Of a stretch of DNA of 64,000 nt, positions 10,852 to 19,508 are shown in pieces. The notes under the pieces are model-generated. The model was not told the origin of the DNA and did no database searches. It was given only the letters and a program-made list of their open reading frames with translations. The stretch lies in the NCBI RefSeq assembly GCF_006438845.1, contig NZ_RCZJ01000007.1:113164-177163 (forward strand), in the 5' to 3' direction. Made by a program: the position numbers and the translations under genes. The first letter of the stretch is position 1. Every line of letters starts with the position of its first letter. The stretch comes from Variovorax ginsengisoli. GTDB taxonomy: Bacteria; Pseudomonadota; Gammaproteobacteria; Burkholderiales; Burkholderiaceae_C.

Positions 10852-11733
10852 ATGGAGACCATGACCCGAAAGCAGCTCGCACTGCTGATCCCCCTCACGC
10901 TCGTGTGGGGCCTCAACTGGCCGGTGATGAAGCTGGGCGTGACGGACTTTCCGCCGCTTACCTTCCGCGCGATGTCGCTGTGGATCGGGCTGCCGGTGCT
11001 CGGCCTGGCGCTGGTGGCCATGAAGGTGCCGTTCCGCATTCCGCGGCGGCACTGGCCCGAGCTGCTGTCACTATCGGCCACCAACATGTTCGTGTGGCAC
11101 GCCTGCATCATCGTCGCGCTCAAGGAGCTGTCGAGTGGGCGCTCGGCGATCCTGGGCTACACGATGCCGGTTTTTTCGGCGGTGATCGGGGCCTGGCTGT
11201 TCTCCAACCGGCTCAGTGCGCGCGCCTGGATGGGCGTGAGCGCTGCGGCATTGGGCGTCGGGCTGCTGCTGTGGCACGAGATCACGGGCATGGCGGGTAA
11301 GCCCGCGTACGTGGCCTTGGCGCTGGTGGCCGCGGCAACCTGGGCGCTGGGCACGCAACTGCTGCGGCGCACCGCGATGCCGGTGCCCACGCTCGCCATC
11401 TCGTTCTGGATGACGGCGCTGACGGCTGTGGTCATCACTGTGCTGGCCGTGGTGCTGGAACGGCCGCAGTGGAAGGCGCCCGGCGCCGTCACCTGGGGCG
11501 CCGTGTTCTACAACGCGGTGCTGATCTTCGGCTTCGCGCACGCCGCCTGGTTTTCGCTGGCGCGCGGGCTGCCGCCCATCGCCTCGACGCTGAGCGTGAT
11601 GCTCATACCGGTGCTGGGCGTGTTCAGCGGCGCAATCTGGCTCGGCGAGGTGGTGCATTGGCAGGATTGGGCTGCCGTCGTGCTCATGGTGGTCGCCATC
11701 GCCGCAGTGCTGGCCCCGGCCCGTTCGCGCTGA
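10852..11733 (+). CDS. EamA/DMT-superfamily transporter
   Basis: 293-residue integral membrane protein with about ten predicted helices arranged as two EamA repeats. The first repeat starts LLIPLTLVWGLNWPVMKLGV, a hallmark of drug/metabolite transporters of the RhaT/EamA type. Such proteins export amino acids, nucleosides or other metabolites, and the substrate here is unknown. ATG codons at 10852 and 10861 are both possible; the upstream one was chosen, but no strong ribosome-binding site decides between them. It lies 55 bases after the CobW gene and may be the last gene of that operon. Confidence 0.9.
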   Translation: METMTRKQLALLIPLTLVWGLNWPVMKLGVTDFPPLTFRAMSLWIGLPVLGLALVAMKVPFRIPRRHWPELLSLSATNMFVWHACIIVALKELSSGRSAILGYTMPVFSAVIGAWLFSNRLSARAWMGVSAAALGVGLLLWHEITGMAGKPAYVALALVAAATWALGTQLLRRTAMPVPTLAISFWMTALTAVVITVLAVVLERPQWKAPGAVTWGAVFYNAVLIFGFAHAAWFSLARGLPPIASTLSVMLIPVLGVFSGAIWLGEVVHWQDWAAVVLMVVAIAAVLAPARSR

Positions 11734-11794
11734 GCGCGCTACACGACACGGCGGCTAGCAGGTATTCGGGTTGGCACTGTTCGTGCAAGCCCGA

Positions 11795-11836
11795 TTGACA
11801 CCAGATGCTTCATGCATAAAGTATTCACTTGTGAAT
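11795..11836 (+). promoter_or_regulatory. Promoter with overlapping palindromic operator before the liv-like operon
   Basis: A perfect -35 hexamer TTGACA (11795-11800) is followed after 16 bases by the -10-like TAAAGT (11817-11822). Immediately downstream, where transcription should begin, is the perfect 14-base palindrome ATTCACTTGTGAAT (11823-11836). A wider inverted repeat, CTTCAT (11808-11813) and ATGAAG (11835-11840), frames the -10. A protein bound here would block RNA polymerase, so this looks like a repressor operator. The regulator is not encoded nearby. Confidence 0.65.
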
Positions 11837-11909
11837 GAAGTGGCTCCGCACAATCCCGGGGCCGCATGCATCGATGTGGTGCCAACCTTTCAATTACCGG
11901 AGTCCTTCC

Positions 11910-13121
11910 ATGCGCTCGAAGTCCACCAAGCCGCCCGCCGCGACCGTTCTGTCCCGCACGCTGTGCTCCCTGATGCTGGCATCCGCCTTCGGTTTCGCCG
12001 GTGCCGCCATGGCCGCGCCGGTCAAGGTCGGTCTCGCGCTCGACATCTCCGGCCCCTTCGCCGCGCTGGGCGCCGAGGCGCGTGACGGCTTCGCACTGGG
12101 CATCAAGCAGCTGGGCGGCAAGCTCGGTGGCCAGCCGGTGGAGTTCGTCCAGGCCGACATGGCGGGCAGCCCCGACCAGGCCAAGCAGCTGGTCGACCGC
12201 ATGGTCCAGCGCGACAAGATCGACCTGTTCTCGGGGCCGATCGGCTCGAACATCGCGATCGCCGTCGGCCCGACGCTGTTTGCCGCCAAGGTGCCGTACC
12301 TGTCGTCGAACGCCGGGCCCAGCCAGTTCGCCGGCGCGCAGTGCAACGCCTACTTCTTCGGCACCGCCTACCAGAACGACCAGTTCCACGAGGCCGCCGG
12401 CAAGTTCGCGCAGGACCGCGGCTTCAAGAAGATGGTGATGATCGCCCCCAACTACCCGGCGGGCAAAGATGCGCTCGGCGGTGCCAAGCGCCAGTTCAAG
12501 GGCCAGGTGGCCGACGAGCTGTACACCAAGCTCGGCCAGATCGACTACGCCGCCGAGCTGGCGCAAATTCGTGCGGCCAAGCCCGACTCGATCTACTTCT
12601 TCCTGCCCGGCGCGATGGGCATCAACTTCATCAAGCAGTTCGTGGGCGCGGGTCTGTCGAAGGACATCACGCTGGTCACCAGCGGCTTCTCGGCCGACGA
12701 GGACGTGATCGGTGCGGTGGGCGAGCCCATGCTGGGCCTGTTCAACACCTCGCATTGGGCGCATGACCTCGACAACGCCGCCAACAAGGCTTTCGTCGAC
12801 GCCTTCAAGAAGGAATACAACGGCCGCTACCCGTCGCTCTACGCCGCCCAGGCCTACGACGTGATCATGGCGATGGATGCCGCTGTGAAGCAAGCCGGCG
12901 GCAACGCGCAGAACCGCGAAGCCGTGATCGCCGCGCTGAAGAAGGCCAACTACGCGTCGACGCGCGGCAGCTTCAAGTACGCGAACAACCACTTTCCCGT
13001 CGAGAACTTCTACCTGCGCGTGATCGGCAAGGACGCGCAAGGGAAAATCACGAACAAGACAGTGAGCACGCTGCTGACCAACTACGGCGATACGTACTCG
13101 GACAAATGCCCGCTTAAGTAA
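11910..13121 (+). CDS. Branched-chain amino acid type ABC transporter substrate-binding protein (LivK-like)
   Basis: 403-residue periplasmic binding protein of the Leu/Ile/Val family (Peripla_BP_6). The Sec signal runs to about residue 35 (LMLASAFGFAGAAMA, cleavage before APVKVG). The mature domain opens with the typical VKVGLALDISGPFAALG and includes PYLSSNAGPSQFAG in the ligand-binding lobe. It should feed the LivHMGF-like components that follow. The ATG at 11910 has a GGAG site about 8 bases upstream. An upstream in-frame start at 11835 is rejected because it would add residues before the signal peptide and overlap the predicted operator. The ligand could be amino acids, amides or aromatic compounds. 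Confidence 0.92.
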   Translation: MRSKSTKPPAATVLSRTLCSLMLASAFGFAGAAMAAPVKVGLALDISGPFAALGAEARDGFALGIKQLGGKLGGQPVEFVQADMAGSPDQAKQLVDRMVQRDKIDLFSGPIGSNIAIAVGPTLFAAKVPYLSSNAGPSQFAGAQCNAYFFGTAYQNDQFHEAAGKFAQDRGFKKMVMIAPNYPAGKDALGGAKRQFKGQVADELYTKLGQIDYAAELAQIRAAKPDSIYFFLPGAMGINFIKQFVGAGLSKDITLVTSGFSADEDVIGAVGEPMLGLFNTSHWAHDLDNAANKAFVDAFKKEYNGRYPSLYAAQAYDVIMAMDAAVKQAGGNAQNREAVIAALKKANYASTRGSFKYANNHFPVENFYLRVIGKDAQGKITNKTVSTLLTNYGDTYSDKCPLK

Positions 13122-13123
13122 AT

Positions 13124-13217
13124 CCCCCCGAGGGGCTGGCCCACTTCGTGTGGCTGCGCCCTTCCCCCGCTGGGGGCAACACCAGCGGCCCGGCGAAGCC
13201 GGTTCCGCGGTGTTCCA
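13124..13217 (+). repeat. Intercistronic double-hairpin repeat, copy A
   Basis: This element begins 2 bases after the stop codon of the LivK-like gene and ends 36 bases before the livH-like start. In the direction of transcription it reads a C-run (CCCCCCGAGGGG), then CCCCCGCTGGGGG, and then CCGGCGAAGCCGG followed by TTCCGCGG. Two further copies (27140-27225 and 52725-52808) share this order. The last ~30 bases differ from copy B at only two positions. Orientation relative to the operon is the same in all three. Confidence 0.8.
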
Positions 13218-13253
13218 CGACCAAACCGAATCGTTCAACGGCCGTCAGGATTC

Positions 13254-14174
13254 ATGACCGGTATTCTTTTTCTCGAGCAACTGCTCAACGGGCTCGGCTT
13301 CGGGCTGATGCTGTTCCTGCTGGCCGCGGGCCTGACGCTGGTGTTCGGCATCATGGACGTGCTGAACCTGGCGCACGGCTCGCTGTTCATGTCGGGCGCG
13401 TACGTGGCGGCGCAGGCGCACCAGCAGAGCGGCTCGTTCGTGGCGGCGATCCTGCTGGCAGTGCTGGTCACGGTCATCGTCGCTGCGTTGCTCGAGTTTT
13501 TGCTGATGCGCCAGCTCTACAAGCGCGACCACCTCGCGCAAGTGCTGGCGACCTTCGGCGTGATCCTGGTGGCCGACGACCTCGTCAAGATGATCTGGGG
13601 GCCGTCGCCGGTGATGGCGCCGACGCCCGCCGCGCTGAGCGGTCCGATCGAGATCATCGACGGCCTGCCCTACCCGGCTTACCGCCTGGTGATCCTCGGC
13701 GCGGGCGTGCTGGTCGCGCTGGCGCTGTACCTGCTCGTGAACCACACGCGCGTCGGCATGCGGGTGCGCGCCGGTGCGTCGGACCGGCCGATGGCCGAGC
13801 TGATGGGCGTGCACGTGGGCCGCATCTTCAACGGCGTGTTCCTGCTCGGTGCGGCGCTCGCCGCGCTGGCCGGCGCGCTGATGGGGCCGATCGTCGCGGT
13901 GCAGGTCGGCATGGGCGAGCAGATCCTGATTCCTGCGCTGGTGGTGCTGGTCATCGGCGGCATCGGCTCGGTGCGCGGCGCCTTCGTGGCCGCGCTGCTG
14001 GTGGGCCTGGTCGACACCATCGGCCGCGCCTTCCTGCCGATGCTGCTGCGTGCCACGTTGCCGCCGGCCACCGCGGCCGACCTCGGCCCGCTCTTCGCCG
14101 AAGTCGCGATGTACGCGCTGATGGTGGTGGTCCTGATCTTCCGGCCTTCGGGCCTCTTCTCGGCCCGCGCATGA
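13254..14174 (+). CDS. livH: Branched-chain amino acid type ABC transporter permease (LivH-like)
   Basis: 306-residue inner-membrane permease with about eight helices. It begins FLEQLLNGLGFGLMLFLLAAGLTLVFGIMDVLNLAHG, which includes the LivH hallmark GIMDVLNLAHGS, and carries the cytoplasmic loop VGMRVRAGASDRPMAELMGV that contacts the ATPases. Its stop codon overlaps the next start (ATGA at 14171). The start at 13254 follows the repeat element and has an AGGA-type site (GTCAGGATTC) just upstream. With the following gene it forms the channel of a HAAT-family importer. Confidence 0.92.
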   Translation: MTGILFLEQLLNGLGFGLMLFLLAAGLTLVFGIMDVLNLAHGSLFMSGAYVAAQAHQQSGSFVAAILLAVLVTVIVAALLEFLLMRQLYKRDHLAQVLATFGVILVADDLVKMIWGPSPVMAPTPAALSGPIEIIDGLPYPAYRLVILGAGVLVALALYLLVNHTRVGMRVRAGASDRPMAELMGVHVGRIFNGVFLLGAALAALAGALMGPIVAVQVGMGEQILIPALVVLVIGGIGSVRGAFVAALLVGLVDTIGRAFLPMLLRATLPPATAADLGPLFAEVAMYALMVVVLIFRPSGLFSARA

Positions 14175-15112
14175 AAGCTCGCTTCATTCTTCCGCTGGTG
14201 CTGCTCGTCGCACTGGCCGCCTTCCCGCTGGTCGCACCGCTCTTCGGCATGGAGTTCTACATCGGCTTCGTGCGGCGCGTGCTGATCATGACGCTGGCCG
14301 CGGCCAGCCTCAACTTCATCCTCGGCTTCGGCGGCATGGTGGCGCTGGGGCACGCAGGCTTCATCGGCGTCGGTGCGTACACGGTGGTCGCCTTTGCCGA
14401 TGCCGGCGTGATGTCGGCCTGGGTGATGTGGCCGATGGCCGCGCTGGTCGCCGGCCTCGTCGCCGCGCTGATCGGCACGGTGGCGCTGCGCACGCGCGGC
14501 GTGTACTTCATCATGACCACGCTGGCCTTCGCGCAGATGCTGTACTTCATCGCCGTGTCGCTGCGCACCTATGGCGGCGACGACGGCTACACGCTGCCGT
14601 CGCGGCCCACGCTGGGCCTGGGCGTCGACCTCGGCAACGAATCGACCTTCTACTGGGTGGTGCTGGTGCTGGTTGCCCTCGCGCTGGGGTGGATGCACCG
14701 CGCCACGCGCTCGCGCTTCGGCCATGCGTTGATGGGCATCCGCGACAACGAGACGCGCATGCGTGCGCTGGGCTACCCGGTGTTCCGCATCCAGCTGGTG
14801 GCCTTCGCCATCGCGGGCGCGGTGGCGGGCCTGGCCGGCGCACTGCTGGCAGGCGGCAACGGCTTCATCAGCCCGGGTGCGATGCACTGGACGCAGTCGG
14901 CCACGCTGGTGGTGATGGTCGTCATCGGCGGCCTGGGCCGCAGCTGGGGCGGGCCGGTGGGCGCCACCGTGTGGCTGCTGCTCGAAGAGGTGCTCAAGCA
15001 GTACACCGAGCATTGGCACCTGCCGCTCGGGCTGCTGCTGATCGCGGTCGCGCTGTGGGCGCCCAAGGGCTTGGCTGCGCTTTCGCGCCGGAAGAAGGCG
15101 GTGGCCGCATGA
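14171..15112 (+). CDS. livM: Branched-chain amino acid type ABC transporter permease (LivM-like)
   Basis: 313-residue second permease of the importer. The LivM landmarks are LNFILGFGGMVALGHAGFIGVGAY near residues 40-63 and the EAA-like loop RFGHALMGIRDNETRMRALGY near 180. About nine membrane segments are visible. The ATG at 14171 overlaps the livH-like stop by 4 bases, and its stop overlaps the livG-like start at 15109 in the same way, so the block is almost certainly one transcript with coupled translation. Confidence 0.92.
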   Translation: MKARFILPLVLLVALAAFPLVAPLFGMEFYIGFVRRVLIMTLAAASLNFILGFGGMVALGHAGFIGVGAYTVVAFADAGVMSAWVMWPMAALVAGLVAALIGTVALRTRGVYFIMTTLAFAQMLYFIAVSLRTYGGDDGYTLPSRPTLGLGVDLGNESTFYWVVLVLVALALGWMHRATRSRFGHALMGIRDNETRMRALGYPVFRIQLVAFAIAGAVAGLAGALLAGGNGFISPGAMHWTQSATLVVMVVIGGLGRSWGGPVGATVWLLLEEVLKQYTEHWHLPLGLLLIAVALWAPKGLAALSRRKKAVAA

Positions 15113-15864
15113 GCCTGTTCCGCATCGAAGGACTGGTCAAGCGCTTCGGCGGCCTGCTGGCGACCGACCATGTGAACCTCACGGTCGACGCCGGCGAGAT
15201 CCATGCGCTCATCGGCCCCAACGGCGCCGGCAAGACGACGCTGGTCAACCTCATCTCCGGCCTGCTGAAGGCCGACGCCGGCCGCATCTGGCTCGGCGAC
15301 CACGACATCACGCCGCTGAAGGACCATCAGCGCGTGGGCGCTGGCCTGTCGCGCTGCTTTCAGGTGACGCGCGTCTTCGCCAAGGAGACGGTGCACGACA
15401 ACCTGATGCTCGCGGTGCAGGCGCACGCGGGCAGCAGCCTGCGCTTCATGGCGCCGCGTGCAAACGAAAGCGAACTGGTGTCCAAGGCCGAAGCATTGGC
15501 CGAGCGCGTGGGCCTGACCAGCGAGCGCCATCGCATCGCCGGCACGCTGCCGCACGGTGCGCAGCGTGCGCTCGACGTGGCGCTGGCACTGGCCGCACGG
15601 CCGAAGCTGCTGCTGCTCGACGAGCCAATGGCCGGCATGGGGCCGGACGAATCGGCGCGCATGGTGGCGCTGATCGAATCGCTGCGCAGCGAGATGGCCA
15701 TCCTGCTCATCGAACACGACATGGACGCGGTGTTCCGCTTGGCCACGCGCCTCACGGTGCTGGTGCAGGGCAAGGTGCTGATGACCGGCACCGCCGACGA
15801 GGTGCGCGGCCACCCCGACGTGCAGGCCGTGTATCTGGGCACGGAAGCAGAGGGACATTCATGA
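15109..15864 (+). CDS. livG: Branched-chain amino acid type ABC transporter ATP-binding protein (LivG-like)
   Basis: 251-residue ATPase. Walker A is GPNGAGKTT near residue 37 and Walker B is LLLLDEPMAGMG; the switch His is in LLIEHDMDAVF. The ABC signature reads LPHGAQRALD in place of the usual LSYGxQR form, a variation seen in some members. The chain length and the C-terminal VRGHPDVQAVYLG, close to the typical LivG ending, support the assignment. It overlaps the preceding and following genes by 4 bases each. Confidence 0.92.
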   Translation: MSLFRIEGLVKRFGGLLATDHVNLTVDAGEIHALIGPNGAGKTTLVNLISGLLKADAGRIWLGDHDITPLKDHQRVGAGLSRCFQVTRVFAKETVHDNLMLAVQAHAGSSLRFMAPRANESELVSKAEALAERVGLTSERHRIAGTLPHGAQRALDVALALAARPKLLLLDEPMAGMGPDESARMVALIESLRSEMAILLIEHDMDAVFRLATRLTVLVQGKVLMTGTADEVRGHPDVQAVYLGTEAEGHS

Positions 15865-16580
15865 GCAAGCTGCTCGAAGCGACCGGCATCGAAGCCGGCT
15901 ACGGCGCGAGCCAGGTGCTGTTCGGCATCGACATCGACGTGAAGCCCGGCGAGGTGATGGCGCTGCTCGGGCGCAACGGCATGGGCAAGAGCACGCTCTT
16001 GAAGGTGCTGACCGGCACGCTCAAGCCGATGCGTGGCAGCGTGCGATTCGAGGGTGCCGACATCGGCGGCACGCGGCCCGACGCCATCGGCCGGCGCGGC
16101 GTGGCCATCGTGCCCGAAGGCCGCCACGTGTTTCCCAACCTGAGCGTCGACGAGCACTTGCGCGCGTTCGCACGGCCTCGGGCCGGTGCAGCGAAGCAGG
16201 CGCCGCGCTGGACGGTCGATGCGCTGTACGGCCTGTTCCCGCGCCTCGGCGAGCGCAAGGCCAACGCGGGCAACCAGCTGTCGGGCGGCGAACAACAAAT
16301 GCTGGCCATCGCGCGTGCGCTGTCGACGCACCCCAAGCTGCTGATCCTCGACGAGGCGACCGAGGGCCTGGCCCCCGTCATCCGCGAAGAGATCTGGCGC
16401 TGCCTGGCCACGCTCAAGGCCGAGGGCGAAGCGATCCTGGTGGTCGACAAGTACGTGCAGCGCCTGCTGCCGCTGGCCGACCGGCACCTCGTCCTCGAAC
16501 GCGGTCGCGTCGTGTGGACGGGCGACTCCGCCGCGCTCGACGCCGACCGCGGGTTGTGGACGCGCTACCTCGGCGTCTAG
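15861..16580 (+). CDS. livF: Branched-chain amino acid type ABC transporter ATP-binding protein (LivF-like)
   Basis: 239-residue ATPase, the second nucleotide-binding subunit of the importer. It has Walker A GRNGMGKST near residue 36, the LivF-specific block GVAIVPEGRHVFPNLSVDE, signature LSGGEQQML and Walker B LLILDEATEGLAP. The switch position reads VVDKYVQRL where LivF proteins usually have a related VEQN segment, so the canonical His/Gln region is altered. It is the last gene of the operon and converges on the PPK2 gene, whose stop lies 15 bases away. Confidence 0.92.
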   Translation: MSKLLEATGIEAGYGASQVLFGIDIDVKPGEVMALLGRNGMGKSTLLKVLTGTLKPMRGSVRFEGADIGGTRPDAIGRRGVAIVPEGRHVFPNLSVDEHLRAFARPRAGAAKQAPRWTVDALYGLFPRLGERKANAGNQLSGGEQQMLAIARALSTHPKLLILDEATEGLAPVIREEIWRCLATLKAEGEAILVVDKYVQRLLPLADRHLVLERGRVVWTGDSAALDADRGLWTRYLGV

Positions 16581-16595
16581 CGCTCGCGACGTGCC

Positions 16596-17402
16596 TCAGG
16601 GCACGATCAGCCCGCGCAGCGCCGGGTCGGCCGGCGGTGTGCTGAGCTTCATGTCCTTCAGCGTCTTCACAAGCAGCTGCGCGATCATCAGGTTGCGATG
16701 CGTCTTGCTGTCGGCTGGCACCACGTACCACGGCGCGTTCTTGGTCGACGTGGCGTCCAGCAGGCGTGCGTAGGCGCGCTGGTACAGGTCCCACTTCTTG
16801 CGCGCGTCGAGGTCGCCCATGGCGAACTTCCAGTTCTTCGCAGGCTCGTCGATGCGCGCCTGCAGGCGCTCGCGCTGCTCGTCCTTGCCGATGTGCAGCA
16901 TGCACTTGAGCACCACCGTGCCGGTCTCGGTCAGCAGGCGCTCGAAGTCGTTGATGTGCGCATAGCGGCGCTGCGTCTCGGCCTTGTCGATCCAACCTTC
17001 GACCACCGGCACCAGCACGTCTTCGTAGTGGCTGCGGTTCCACACCGCGATCTCGCCGGCGCGCGGCACCACTGCGTGGCAACGCCACAGGAAGTCGTGC
17101 GCCAGCTCGTCGAGCGACGGCGCCTTGAAGGCCGCCACGCGCACGCCCAGCGGCGAGGTGCGCGAGAACACCCAGCGCACCGTGCCGTCCTTGCCACTGG
17201 TGTCCATCCCCTGAAGCACCAGCAGCAGCTTGCGCTTGCCTTCGGCGTGCAGCAGGTTTTGCAGGTCGTCGAGTTCCTGCGCCAGTTCGTCGAGCTGCGC
17301 GCGCTGTTCGCTGTCGCTGCCGTTCAGGAGATGGCGGTCGCCGGGGTCGACGTCGGCGAGACGCACCTTGGCGCCGACACGGTATTTCTTGAAGCTGGAC
17401 AT
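16596..17402 (-). CDS. ppk2: Polyphosphate kinase 2 family protein
   Basis: 268-residue PPK2-family phosphotransferase, which moves phosphate between inorganic polyphosphate and nucleotides. The Walker A motif is GMDTSGKDG (residues 65-73), followed by the lid arginine segment FSRTSPLGVRV and the Walker B-like block WNRSHYEDVLVP. The size and the single PPK2 domain match the polyphosphate:nucleotide phosphotransferase (class III-like) subgroup, which can phosphorylate AMP or ADP; class is inferred only from these motifs. The start at 17402 gives the family N-terminus MSSFKKYRVG. The gene lies 29 bases downstream of the ene-reductase gene. Confidence 0.93.
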   Translation of the reverse strand: MSSFKKYRVGAKVRLADVDPGDRHLLNGSDSEQRAQLDELAQELDDLQNLLHAEGKRKLLLVLQGMDTSGKDGTVRWVFSRTSPLGVRVAAFKAPSLDELAHDFLWRCHAVVPRAGEIAVWNRSHYEDVLVPVVEGWIDKAETQRRYAHINDFERLLTETGTVVLKCMLHIGKDEQRERLQARIDEPAKNWKFAMGDLDARKKWDLYQRAYARLLDATSTKNAPWYVVPADSKTHRNLMIAQLLVKTLKDMKLSTPPADPALRGLIVP

Positions 17403-17431
17403 CGTCGGCCTTCCGGATGCGTGGAGTGGTT

Positions 17432-18544
17432 TCAACGTGCGCCGATGCGCGCGTCGCCGAACAGGGCCTTGAGCTCGCGCGGCTGCGAACGCCAGTACTG
17501 CGGTGGCACCTCGACCTGCGCCCCCAGTTCGGCGGCGGCGCGCCATGGCCAGTGCGGCTCGAAGAGCACGGCACGTGCGATGGCCACGGCATCGGCCTGC
17601 CCTGCGGCGATCACGGCCTCGGCCTGTTCCGGCTCGGTGATGAGGCCGACCGCGAAGACCGGCATATCGACCTCGGCCTTGATGCGCTCGGCCATCGGCA
17701 CCTGGTAACCGGGTGACAACGGGATCTTCTGCTGCGGCGACACCCCGCCCGACGAAACGTGCATGAAATCGCAGCCGCGCGCCGCCAGCGCCTTCGAGAA
17801 CGCAATGCTGCCCTCGACATCCCAGCCGCCCTCGACCCAGTCGGTGGCCGACAGGCGCAGGCCGACGGGCATCGACACTGGAACGGCGGCGCGGACCGCG
17901 TCGAACACTTCGAGCGGAAAGCGCATGCGGTTCTCGAGCGAGCCGCCCCAGTCGTCGGTGCGCTGGTTCGACAGCGGCGACAGGAACTGATGCAGCAGGT
18001 AGCCGTGTGCCGCATGCAGCTCGATGGCGTCGATACCGAGTGCGTGTGCGCGCTGCGCAGCCTGCACGAAGGCCGCTTTCACGCGCGCCAGGCCAGCGAC
18101 GTCGAGCGCCAGCGGCGGCGGCTCGCCGGGCGCATGCGGCAGCGCAGAGGCCGACACGGTCTGCCACGCACCCTCGTCGGGGCCGAGCGCCTGGCCGCCT
18201 TCCCACGGGACGTGGCTCGACGCCTTGCGACCGGCGTGCCCGAGCTGGATGGCGACGGGCATGCGCGAATGGTGGCGCACCGCCTTCAGCACGCGCGCGA
18301 TGGCCGCCTGGTTGTCGTCGTTGTAGAGGCCCACGTCGCGCGGCGTGATGCGGCCAACGGCCTCGACGCCGGTGGCCTCGATGATCAACAGGCCGGCGCC
18401 CGACAGCGCGAGCCCGCCGAGATGGATCAGGTGCCAGTCGGTCATGTTGCCGTCTTCGGCGGAGTACTGGCACATCGGCGCGATCACGATGCGGTTGGGC
18501 AGCGTGAGGGTGCCGACCTGCAGCGGGGAGAAGAGCGTGCTCAT
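17432..18544 (-). CDS. YqjM-like NADH:flavin oxidoreductase (old yellow enzyme family)
   Basis: 370-residue FMN-dependent ene-reductase. The N-terminus LFSPLQVGTLTLPNRIVIAPMCQYS contains the redox-tuning cysteine of the YqjM subclass at Cys25. The substrate-binding pair and barrel are seen in IQLGHAGRKA and ELHAAHGYLLHQFLSP. These enzymes reduce activated C=C bonds using NAD(P)H. The start at 18544 overlaps the stop of the upstream tesB gene by 4 bases, so the two are expressed together. The physiological substrate is not evident; a link to fatty or xenobiotic acyl compounds through TesB is speculative. Confidence 0.93.
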   Translation of the reverse strand: MSTLFSPLQVGTLTLPNRIVIAPMCQYSAEDGNMTDWHLIHLGGLALSGAGLLIIEATGVEAVGRITPRDVGLYNDDNQAAIARVLKAVRHHSRMPVAIQLGHAGRKASSHVPWEGGQALGPDEGAWQTVSASALPHAPGEPPPLALDVAGLARVKAAFVQAAQRAHALGIDAIELHAAHGYLLHQFLSPLSNQRTDDWGGSLENRMRFPLEVFDAVRAAVPVSMPVGLRLSATDWVEGGWDVEGSIAFSKALAARGCDFMHVSSGGVSPQQKIPLSPGYQVPMAERIKAEVDMPVFAVGLITEPEQAEAVIAAGQADAVAIARAVLFEPHWPWRAAAELGAQVEVPPQYWRSQPRELKALFGDARIGAR

Positions 18545-19434
18545 GAAGTCCTCGGGTCGTGGTTGCGGGCGCGCAGCATGCCTTCCTGCGCCGTGGATGC
18601 GACGAGCTGGCCACTGCGCGTGTAGACGCTGCCGCGCGACAGGCCGCGCGCACCGCTGGCGCTGGGCGAATCGAGCCGATAGAGCAGCCAGTCGTCGAGC
18701 CGGAAGTCGCGGTGGAACCACATCGCGTGGTCGAGGCTGGCCATGCGCACGCCCGACTGCATGTAGGTGAGGCCGTGCGGCAGCAGCGCGGCGCTCAGCA
18801 GCCCGTGGTCGGACGCATAGGCCAGCAGCGCGCGGTGCATGAGCGGGTCATCGGGCAGCGGCGCCACGGTGCGCATCCAGATCGAACGCTCGGCCTCGCG
18901 CGGCACGGGTGCCAGCAGGTCGTCGGCCTCGACCGCCCGGAATTCGATGCCGTGCGGCTCCAGGCCCTTGGCGCGCACCCGCGCGGGCATGCGGTCGCCG
19001 AGGTCGATGCGGCGCTGCAGGTCGCTGCTCAAACCCTCTGGGCCGGGCACGTCGGGCATCGGTGACTGGTGCTCGACACCCGGGTCGATCGTCTGGAACG
19101 AGGCCGACATCTCGAAGATGATGCGCTCGCCCTGCCGCGCCACCACGTGCCGGGTCGTGAAGCTGCGTCCGTCGCGCACGCGGTCGACCGCGTACTCGAT
19201 GGGCGCATGCTCGCCCGGCAGCAGGAAGTAGGCATGCATCGAATGCACCGGCCGGTCGGCATCGACCGTGCGGCTCGCGGCCATCAGCGACTGGCCGAGC
19301 ACCTGGCCGCCGAACACCGCGGGTGTGCCGAGGTCTTCGCTCTGGGCGCGGAAGCGGTCGTCGCCCAGGGGCTCGAGCTGCATGAGGTCGACGAGTTCGG
19401 CGACGAGGTGGGCGGCGGTGGCGGGGTCGGTCAT
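18541..19434 (-). CDS. tesB: Acyl-CoA thioesterase II (TesB family)
   Basis: 297-residue double-hotdog thioesterase that releases free acids from acyl-CoA. Family landmarks are FGGQVLGQSLMAASRTV near residue 41, VHSMHAYFL near 65, the segment LAYASDHGLLSAALLPHG with the catalytic aspartate, and SLDHAMWFHRDF near the C-terminus. The start at 19434 gives a normal TesB length. The gene lies downstream of a small membrane-protein gene and overlaps the ene-reductase gene by 4 bases. Confidence 0.93.
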   Translation of the reverse strand: MTDPATAAHLVAELVDLMQLEPLGDDRFRAQSEDLGTPAVFGGQVLGQSLMAASRTVDADRPVHSMHAYFLLPGEHAPIEYAVDRVRDGRSFTTRHVVARQGERIIFEMSASFQTIDPGVEHQSPMPDVPGPEGLSSDLQRRIDLGDRMPARVRAKGLEPHGIEFRAVEADDLLAPVPREAERSIWMRTVAPLPDDPLMHRALLAYASDHGLLSAALLPHGLTYMQSGVRMASLDHAMWFHRDFRLDDWLLYRLDSPSASGARGLSRGSVYTRSGQLVASTAQEGMLRARNHDPRTS

Positions 19435-19508
19435 CGGGGAGGCTGCGCTGGCGAGAAAAGGAATCCACGGACCATAGCAAAGCGCGGCCCGATCTGCTGT
19501 CGCGTGGG

